Below are positions 51,571-61,932 of a stretch of DNA of 64,000 nucleotides, in pieces. The position numbers and the translations under genes are program-made. Positions within the stretch are counted from its first letter, which is position 1. Every line of letters begins with the position of its first letter. The stretch spans positions 1,426,001 to 1,490,000 of the forward strand of contig NC_135068.1 of NCBI RefSeq assembly GCF_051401765.1. The letters run 5' to 3'. This DNA comes from Calliopsis andreniformis (taxonomy: Eukaryota > Arthropoda > Insecta > Hymenoptera > Andrenidae). Below the pieces are notes generated by a model, which had not been told where the DNA came from, did not search any database, and saw only the letters and a list, made by a program, of their open reading frames with translations.

Positions 51571-53970
51571 AATTTTTATTGTATTTTATGCTTCTGGCGT
51601 TGACTTCTAATGCCCGAGCTATTCGATTTGGTGGAGCAACGAGCTACAGTGAAGCCTAGGTTGCCCCGAACGTAGAAATGAACATTACTTTCACAATGGT
51701 TGCAATTATTTCTATTATACGATGGAAAAGATGTTGTATTTTTGTTGAATTTTATTCTTCTGGCGTTGACTTCTAAGGCCAGAACTATTCGATCTGGTGG
51801 AGCGACGCCCTAGAGTGAAGCCTAGGATGCCCGGAACGTAGAAATAACCATTAATTTCACACTGTTTGCTATTACTCCTGGTATACAATGGAAAAACTGT
51901 TGTATTTTTATTTTATTTTATGCTTCTGGCGTTGACTTCTAAGGACCGAGGTATTCGATCTTGTGAAGCATCGCCCTAGAGTGAAGCCTTGGTTGCCCGG
52001 AACGTAGAAATAACCATTAATTTCACCATGGTTGCAATTACTCCGGTTATACTATGGAAAAACTATTGTATTTTTATTGTATTTTATGCTTCTGGTGTTG
52101 TCTTCTAAGGCCCGAGGTATTCGATTTGGTGTAGCAACACCCTAGAGTGAAACCTAGGTTTCCCCGGGACGTAGAAGTAACCATTAATTTCACACTGGTT
52201 GCAATTACTCCTGTTATACAATGGAAAAACTGCTGTATTTCTATTGTATTTTATGCTTCTGGCGTTGGCTTCTAAGGTCCGAGCTATCCGATCTTGTGAA
52301 GCATCGCCCTAGAGTGAGGACTAGGTTGCCCGGAACGTAGAATTAACCACTAATTTCACACTGGTTGTAATTACTCCTGTTATACAATGGAAAAACTGTT
52401 GTATTTTTATTGTATTTTATGCTTCTGGCGTAGACTTCAAAGGCCCGAGCTATTCGATCTTGTGAAGCATCGCCCTCCTGTGAAGACTTGGTTGCCCAGA
52501 ACGTAGAAATAACCATTAATTTCACAATGGTTGCAATTACTCCGGTTATACAATGGAAAAACTGTTGTATTTTTATTGTATTTTATGCTTCTGGCGTAGA
52601 CTTCTAAGGCCCGAGCTATTCGATCTTGTGAAGCATCGCCCTAGAGTGAAGCCTTGGTTGCCCAGAACGTAGAAATAACCATTAATTTCACAATGGTTGC
52701 AATTACTCCGGTTATACAATGGAAAAACTGTTGTATTTTTATTGTATTTTATGCATCTGGTGTTGTCTTCTAAGGCCCGAGGTATTCGATTTGGTGCAGC
52801 AACGCCCTAGAGTGAAACCTAGGTTCCTCCGGGACGTAGAACTACCCATTAATTTCACACTGGTTGCATTTACACGTGTTATACGGTGGAAAAACTGTTG
52901 TATTTTTATTGTATTTTGTGCTTCTGGCGTTGACATCTAAGGCCCGAGCTATTCCATGTGGTGGAGCAACGAGCTAGAGTGAAGCCTACTTTGCCCGGAA
53001 CGTAGAAATGACCATTAATTTCACGCTGGTTGCAATAACTCCTGTCATACAATGGAAAAACTGCAGTATTTCTATTGTATTTTATGCTTCTGGCGTTGAC
53101 TGTTATGGTCCGAGCTATCCGATCTTGTGAAGCATCGCCCTAGAGTGAAGCCTACTTTGCCCAGAACGTAGAAATGACCATTAATTTCACAATGGTTGCA
53201 ATTACTCCTGCTATACGATGGAAAAACTGTTGGATTTTTATTGTATTTTGTGCTTCTGGCGTTGACATCTAAGGCCCGAGCTATTCGATGTGGTGGAGCA
53301 ACGAGCTAGAGTGAAGCATACTTTGCCCGAAACGTAGAAATGACCATTAATTTCGCACTGGTTGCAATTACTCCTGTCATACAATGGAAAAACTGCTGTA
53401 TTTCTATTGTATTTTATGCTGCTGGCGTTGACTTCTAAGGCCCGAGCCATCCGATCTTGTGAAGCATCGCCCTAGAGTGAGGACTAGGTTGCCCGGAACG
53501 TAGAAATAACCATTAATTTCACACTGGTTGCAATTACTCCTGTTATACAATGGAAAAACTGTTGTATTTTTATTGTATTTTATGCTTCTGGCGTTTACAC
53601 CTAAGCCCCTAACTTTTCGACATGGTGAAGCAACGCCCTAGAGTGAAGCCCAGGTTGCACAGAACGTAGAAATAACCAATAAATTCACAATCGTTGCAAT
53701 TACTCCGGTTATACAATGGAAAAACTGTTGTATTTTTAATGTATTTTATGCTTCTGGTGTTGACTTCTAAGGCCCGAGCTATTCGATTTGGTGCAGCAAC
53801 GCCCTAGAGTGAAACCTAGGTTTCCCGGGACGTAGAAATAGCCATTAATTTCACACTGGTTGCAATTACTCCTGTTATACGATGGAAAAACTGTTGTATT
53901 TTTATTGTATTTTGTGCTTATGGCGTTGTCATCCAAGGCCCGAGCAATGAGATGAGGTGGAGCAACGAGC
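51570..53970 (+). repeat. Satellite block leading into the 24-mer HOR
   Basis: About 14.5 monomers, most with partners further right. The left part of the block (from ~51530) resembles 57170 onward at +5643 bp (34 monomers minus 1), through TTTGTTGAATTTTATTCTTC and GGCCAGAACTATTCG. 53240-53970 resembles 56226-56956 at +2986 bp (18 monomers minus 2), through TTTTCGACATGG and CGAGCAATGAGATGAGG. Monomers with GGCGTAGACTTC occur at ~52430 and ~52595, one apart. No gene is present. Confidence 0.75.
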
Positions 53971-56900
53971 TAGAGTGAAGCCTAGGTTACCCGGAACGTA
54001 GAAATGACCATTACTTTCACACTGGTTGCAATTATTCCTTTTATAGGATGGAAATACTGTTGTATTTATATTGTATTTCATGCTTCTGGCGTTGACTCCC
54101 AAGGCCCTAACTTTTCAATGTGGTGCAGCAACGCCCTAGTGTGAAACCTAGGTTTCCCGGGACGAAGAAATACCCATTAATTTCACACTGGTTGCAATTA
54201 CTCCTGTTATACGATGGAAAAACTGTTGTATTATTATTGCATTTGATGCTTCTGGCGTTGACTTCTAAGGCCCGTGCTATTCGATTTGGTGGGGCAACGA
54301 GCTAGAGTGGAGCCTAGGTTGCCCGCAACGTGTAAATGACCATTAGTTTCACACTGGTTGCAATTACTCCTGTTATACAATGGAAAAACTGCTGTATTTA
54401 TATTGTATTTTATGCTTCTGGCGTTGACTTCTAAGGCCCGAGCTATCCGATCTTGTGAAGCATCGCCCTAGAGTGGAGACTAGGTCGCCCGGAACGTAGA
54501 AATGAACATTACTTTCACACTGGTTGCAATTATTCCTTTTATACGATGGAAAAGCTGTTGTGCTTTTATTGCATTTTATACTTCTGGCGTTGACTTCTAA
54601 GGCCCGAGCTCTTCGATTTGGTGGGGCAACGAGCTAGAGTGGACCCTAGGTTGCCCGGAACGTAGAAATAACCATTAATTTCACACTGGTTGCAATTACT
54701 CCTGTTATACAATGGAAAAACTGCTGTATTTATATTGTATTTTATGCTTCTGGCGTTGACTTCTAAGGCCCGAGCTATCCGATCTTGTGAAGCATCGCCC
54801 TAGAGTGGAGACTAGGTTACCCGGAACGTAGAAATGACCATTACTTTCACACTGGTTGCAATTATTCCTTTTATAGGATGGAAAAACTGTTGTATTTCTA
54901 TTGTATTTTATGCTTCTGGCGTTGACTTCTAATGCCCGAACTATTCGATCTGGTGGAGCGACGCCCTAGAATGAAGCCTAGGATGCCCGGAACGTAGAAA
55001 TAACCATTAATTTCACACTGTTTGCTATTACTCCTGTTATACAATGGAAAAACTGTTGTATTTTTATTGTATTTTATGCTTCTGGCGTTGACACCTATGC
55101 CCCTAACTATTCGATGTGGTGCAGCAACGCCCTAGAGTGGAACCTAGGTTTCCCGGGACGTAGAAATACCCATTAATTTCACACTGGTTGAACTTACTCC
55201 TGTTATACGATGGAAAAACTGTTGTATTTTTATTGTATTTTGTGCTTCTGGCGTTGACATCTAAGGCCCGAGCTATTGGATCTTGTGAAGCATCGCCCTA
55301 GAGTGAAGCCTTGGTTGCCCAGAACGTAGAAATAACCATTAATTTCACAATGGTTGCAATTACTCCGGTTATACAATGCAAAAACTGTTGTACATTTATT
55401 GTATTTTATGCTTCTGGTGTTGTCTTCTAAGGCCCGAGGTATTCGATTTTGTGCAGCAACGCCCTAGAGTGAACCTAGGTTTCCCGGGACGTAGAAATAC
55501 CCATTAATTGCACCCTGGTTGCAATTACTCCTGTTATACGATGGAGAAACTGTTGTATTTTTATTGTATTTTGTGCTTATGGTGTTGTCATCCAAGGCCC
55601 GAGCTATTCGATGAGGTGGAGCAACGAGCTAGAGTGAAGCCTAGGTTGTCCGGAACGTAGAAATGACCATTACTTTCACACTGGTTGCAATTATTCCTTT
55701 TATAGGATGGAAAAACTGTTGTATTTATATTGTATTTCATGCTTCTGGCGTTGACTCCCAAGGCCCTAACTATTCGATGTGATGGAGCAACGCCCTAGAG
55801 TGAAGCCTAGGTTGTCGGAACGTAGAAATAACCATTAATTTCACACTGGTTGCAATTACTAAAGTTATCCAATGGAAAATCTGTTGAATTTTTATTGTAT
55901 TTTATGCTTCTGGCGTTGACTTCTAATGCCCGAACTATTCGATTTGGTGGAGCAACGAGCTACAGAGAAGCCTAGGTTGCCCCGAACGTAGAAATGAACA
56001 TTACTTTCACACGGGTTGCAATTATTTCTAATATACGATGGAAAAACTGTTGCATTTTTATTGTATTTTATTCTTCTGGCGTAGACTTCTAAGGCCCGAG
56101 CTATTCGATCTTGTGAAGCATCGCCCTAGAGTGAAGCCTTGGTTGCCCAGAACGTAGAAATAACCATTAATTTCACAATGGTTGCAATTACTCCGGTTAT
56201 ACAATGGAAAAACTGTTGTATTTTTATTGTATTTTATGCTTCTGGTGTTGTCTTCTAAGGCCCGAGCTATTCGATGTGGTGGAGCAACGAGCTAGAGTGA
56301 AGCCTACTTTGCCCGAAACGTAGAAATGACCATTAATTTCGCACTGGTTGCAATTACTCCTGTCATACAATGGAAAAACTGCTGTATTTCTATTGTATTT
56401 TATGCTTCTGGCGTTGACTTCTAAGGCCCGAGCCATCCGATCTTGTGAAGCATCGCCCTAGAGTGAGGACTAGGTTGCCCGGAACGTAGAAATAACCATT
56501 AATTTCACACTGGTTGCAATTACTCCTGTTATACAATGGAAAAACTGTTGTATCTTTATTGTATTTTATGCTTCTGGCGTTTACACCTAAGCCCCTAACT
56601 TTTCGACATGGTGAAGCAACGCCCTAGAGTGTAGCCCAGGTTGCACAGAACGTAGAAATAACCAATAAATTCACAATCGTTGCAATTACTCCGGTTATAC
56701 AATGGAAAAACTGTTGTATTTTTATTGTATTTTATGCTTCTGGTGTTGACTTCTAAGGCCCGAGCTATTCGATTTGGTGCAGCAACGCCCTAGAATGAAA
56801 CCTAGGTTTCCCGGGACGTAGAAATAGCCATTAATTTCACACTGGTTGCAATTACTCCTGTTATACGATGGAAAAACTGTTGTATTTTTATTGTATTTTG

Positions 56901-57951
56901 TGCTTATGGCGTTGTCATCTAAGGCCCGAGCAATGAGATGAGGTGGAGCAACGAGCTAGAGTGAAGCCTATGTTGCCCGGAACGTAGAAATAAACATTAA
57001 TTTCACACTGGTTGCAATTACTCCTATTATACAATGGAAAAACTGTTGTATTTTTATTGTATTTTATGCTTCTGGCGTAGACTTCTAAGGCCCGAGCTAT
57101 TCGATCTTGTGAAGCATCGCCCTAGAGTGAAGCCGTGGTTGCCCAGAACGTAGAAATAGCCATTAATTTCACACTGGTTGCAATTACTAAAGTTATCCAA
57201 TGGAAAATCTGTTGAATTTTTATTGTATTTTATGCTTCTGGCGTTGACTTCTAATGCCCGAGCTATTCGATTTGGTGGAGCAACGAGCTACAGTGAAGCC
57301 TAGGTTGCCCCGAACGTAGAAATGAACTTTACTTTCACAATGGTTGCAATTATTTCTATTATACGATGAAAAAATGTTGTATTTTTGTTGAATTTTATTC
57401 TTCTGGCGTTGACTTCTAAGGCCAGAACTATTCGATCTGGTGGAGCGACGCCCTAGAGTGAAGCCTAGGATGCCCGGAACGTAGAAATAACCATTAATTT
57501 CACACTGTTTGCTATTACTCCTGGTATACAATGGAAAAACTGTTGTATTTTTATTTTATTTTATGCTTCTGGCGTTGACTTCTAAGGCCCGAGGTATTCG
57601 ATCTTGTGAAGCATCGCCCTAGAGTGAAGCCTTGGTTGCCCGGAACGTAGAAATAACCATTAATTTCACCATGGTTGCAATTACTCCGGTTATACAATGG
57701 AAAAACTGTTGTATTTTTATTGTATTTTATGCTTCTGGCGTAGACTTCAAAGGCCCGAGCTATTCGATCTTGTGAAGCATCGCCCTCGTGTGAAGCCTTG
57801 GTTGCCCAGAACGTTGTAATAACCATTAATTTCACAATGGTTGCAATTACTCCGGTTATACAATGGAAAAACTGTTGTATTTTTATTGTATTTTATGCTT
57901 CTGGTGTTGTCTTCTAAGGCCCGAGGTATTCGATTTGGTGCATCAACGCCT
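53971..57951 (+). repeat. 24-monomer HOR (3981 bp), copy 1
   Basis: The match to the next copy begins at TAGAGTGAAGCCTAGGTTAC (53971 and 57952) and continues to 57951. The period is 24 monomers minus 3 bp. Reading corresponding lines I noticed one substitution only (CCCGTGCTAT near 54272 against CCCGAGCTAT near 58253). Rare shared variants include ATACAATGCAAAAAC, GTTGTACATTTATTG and the short-monomer motif CGATGAAAAAATGTTG. Inner parts match upstream blocks at 4315 bp and 2986 bp offsets, and 3981 - 2986 = 995 bp is about six monomers. Confidence 0.92.
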
Positions 57952-60900
57952 TAGAGTGAAGCCTAGGTTACCCGGAACGTAGAAATGACCATTACTTTCA
58001 CACTGGTTGCAATTATTCCTTTTATAGGATGGAAATACTGTTGTATTTATATTGTATTTCATGCTTCTGGCGTTGACTCCCAAGGCCCTAACTTTTCAAT
58101 GTGGTGCAGCAACGCCCTAGTGTGAAACCTAGGTTTCCCGGGACGAAGAAATACCCATTAATTTCACACTGGTTGCAATTACTCCTGTTATACGATGGAA
58201 AAACTGTTGTATTATTATTGCATTTGATGCTTCTGGCGTTGACTTCTAAGGCCCGAGCTATTCGATTTGGTGGGGCAACGAGCTAGAGTGGAGCCTAGGT
58301 TGCCCGCAACGTGTAAATGACCATTAGTTTCACACTGGTTGCAATTACTCCTGTTATACAATGGAAAAACTGCTGTATTTATATTGTATTTTATGCTTCT
58401 GGCGTTGACTTCTAAGGCCCGAGCTATCCGATCTTGTGAAGCATCGCCCTAGAGTGGAGACTAGGTCGCCCGGAACGTAGAAATGAACATTACTTTCACA
58501 CTGGTTGCAATTATTCCTTTTATACGATGGAAAAGCTGTTGTGCTTTTATTGCATTTTATACTTCTGGCGTTGACTTCTAAGGCCCGAGCTCTTCGATTT
58601 GGTGGGGCAACGAGCTAGAGTGGACCCTAGGTTGCCCGGAACGTAGAAATAACCATTAATTTCACACTGGTTGCAATTACTCCTGTTATACAATGGAAAA
58701 ACTGCTGTATTTATATTGTATTTTATGCTTCTGGCGTTGACTTCTAAGGCCCGAGCTATCCGATCTTGTGAAGCATCGCCCTAGAGTGGAGACTAGGTTA
58801 CCCGGAACGTAGAAATGACCATTACTTTCACACTGGTTGCAATTATTCCTTTTATAGGATGGAAAAACTGTTGTATTTCTATTGTATTTTATGCTTCTGG
58901 CGTTGACTTCTAATGCCCGAACTATTCGATCTGGTGGAGCGACGCCCTAGAATGAAGCCTAGGATGCCCGGAACGTAGAAATAACCATTAATTTCACACT
59001 GTTTGCTATTACTCCTGTTATACAATGGAAAAACTGTTGTATTTTTATTGTATTTTATGCTTCTGGCGTTGACACCTATGCCCCTAACTATTCGATGTGG
59101 TGCAGCAACGCCCTAGAGTGGAACCTAGGTTTCCCGGGACGTAGAAATACCCATTAATTTCACACTGGTTGAACTTACTCCTGTTATACGATGGAAAAAC
59201 TGTTGTATTTTTATTGTATTTTGTGCTTCTGGCGTTGACATCTAAGGCCCGAGCTATTGGATCTTGTGAAGCATCGCCCTAGAGTGAAGCCTTGGTTGCC
59301 CAGAACGTAGAAATAACCATTAATTTCACAATGGTTGCAATTACTCCGGTTATACAATGCAAAAACTGTTGTACATTTATTGTATTTTATGCTTCTGGTG
59401 TTGTCTTCTAAGGCCCGAGGTATTCGATTTTGTGCAGCAACGCCCTAGAGTGAACCTAGGTTTCCCGGGACGTAGAAATACCCATTAATTGCACCCTGGT
59501 TGCAATTACTCCTGTTATACGATGGAGAAACTGTTGTATTTTTATTGTATTTTGTGCTTATGGTGTTGTCATCCAAGGCCCGAGCTATTCGATGAGGTGG
59601 AGCAACGAGCTAGAGTGAAGCCTAGGTTGTCCGGAACGTAGAAATGACCATTACTTTCACACTGGTTGCAATTATTCCTTTTATAGGATGGAAAAACTGT
59701 TGTATTTATATTGTATTTCATGCTTCTGGCGTTGACTCCCAAGGCCCTAACTATTCGATGTGATGGAGCAACGCCCTAGAGTGAAGCCTAGGTTGTCGGA
59801 ACGTAGAAATAACCATTAATTTCACACTGGTTGCAATTACTAAAGTTATCCAATGGAAAATCTGTTGAATTTTTATTGTATTTTATGCTTCTGGCGTTGA
59901 CTTCTAATGCCCGAACTATTCGATTTGGTGGAGCAACGAGCTACAGAGAAGCCTAGGTTGCCCCGAACGTAGAAATGAACATTACTTTCACACGGGTTGC
60001 AATTATTTCTAATATACGATGGAAAAACTGTTGCATTTTTATTGTATTTTATTCTTCTGGCGTAGACTTCTAAGGCCCGAGCTATTCGATCTTGTGAAGC
60101 ATCGCCCTAGAGTGAAGCCTTGGTTGCCCAGAACGTAGAAATAACCATTAATTTCACAATGGTTGCAATTACTCCGGTTATACAATGGAAAAACTGTTGT
60201 ATTTTTATTGTATTTTATGCTTCTGGTGTTGTCTTCTAAGGCCCGAGCTATTCGATGTGGTGGAGCAACGAGCTAGAGTGAAGCCTACTTTGCCCGAAAC
60301 GTAGAAATGACCATTAATTTCGCACTGGTTGCAATTACTCCTGTCATACAATGGAAAAACTGCTGTATTTCTATTGTATTTTATGCTTCTGGCGTTGACT
60401 TCTAAGGCCCGAGCCATCCGATCTTGTGAAGCATCGCCCTAGAGTGAGGACTAGGTTGCCCGGAACGTAGAAATAACCATTAATTTCACACTGGTTGCAA
60501 TTACTCCTGTTATACAATGGAAAAACTGTTGTATCTTTATTGTATTTTATGCTTCTGGCGTTTACACCTAAGCCCCTAACTTTTCGACATGGTGAAGCAA
60601 CGCCCTAGAGTGTAGCCCAGGTTGCACAGAACGTAGAAATAACCAATAAATTCACAATCGTTGCAATTACTCCGGTTATACAATGGAAAAACTGTTGTAT
60701 TTTTATTGTATTTTATGCTTCTGGTGTTGACTTCTAAGGCCCGAGCTATTCGATTTGGTGCAGCAACGCCCTAGAATGAAACCTAGGTTTCCCGGGACGT
60801 AGAAATAGCCATTAATTTCACACTGGTTGCAATTACTCCTGTTATACGATGGAAAAACTGTTGTATTTTTATTGTATTTTGTGCTTATGGCGTTGTCATC

Positions 60901-61932
60901 TAAGGCCCGAGCAATGAGATGAGGTGGAGCAACGAGCTAGAGTGAAGCCTATGTTGCCCGGAACGTAGAAATAAACATTAATTTCACACTGGTTGCAATT
61001 ACTCCTATTATACAATGGAAAAACTGTTGTATTTTTATTGTATTTTATGCTTCTGGCGTAGACTTCTAAGGCCCGAGCTATTCGATCTTGTGAAGCATCG
61101 CCCTAGAGTGAAGCCGTGGTTGCCCAGAACGTAGAAATAGCCATTAATTTCACACTGGTTGCAATTACTAAAGTTATCCAATGGAAAATCTGTTGAATTT
61201 TTATTGTATTTTATGCTTCTGGCGTTGACTTCTAATGCCCGAGCTATTCGATTTGGTGGAGCAACGAGCTACAGTGAAGCCTAGGTTGCCCCGAACGTAG
61301 AAATGAACTTTACTTTCACAATGGTTGCAATTATTTCTATTATACGATGAAAAAATGTTGTATTTTTGTTGAATTTTATTCTTCTGGCGTTGACTTCTAA
61401 GGCCAGAACTATTCGATCTGGTGGAGCGACGCCCTAGAGTGAAGCCTAGGATGCCCGGAACGTAGAAATAACCATTAATTTCACACTGTTTGCTATTACT
61501 CCTGGTATACAATGGAAAAACTGTTGTATTTTTATTTTATTTTATGCTTCTGGCGTTGACTTCTAAGGCCCGAGGTATTCGATCTTGTGAAGCATCGCCC
61601 TAGAGTGAAGCCTTGGTTGCCCGGAACGTAGAAATAACCATTAATTTCACCATGGTTGCAATTACTCCGGTTATACAATGGAAAAACTGTTGTATTTTTA
61701 TTGTATTTTATGCTTCTGGCGTAGACTTCAAAGGCCCGAGCTATTCGATCTTGTGAAGCATCGCCCTCGTGTGAAGCCTTGGTTGCCCAGAACGTTGTAA
61801 TAACCATTAATTTCACAATGGTTGCAATTACTCCGGTTATACAATGGAAAAACTGTTGTATTTTTATTGTATTTTATGCTTCTGGTGTTGTCTTCTAAGG
61901 CCCGAGGTATTCGATTTGGTGCATCAACGCCT
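57952..61932 (+). repeat. 24-monomer HOR (3981 bp), copy 2
   Basis: Almost exact repeat of 53971-57951. It ends just after TTAGAGTGAA at 61932-61941, where AGCCTAGG in the other copy becomes AACCTAGG. Near-identity over ~4 kb between adjacent copies points to a very recent tandem duplication, or to an assembly duplication, which cannot be excluded from one sequence. The sequence that follows (61933 on) is less closely related. Confidence 0.92.
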
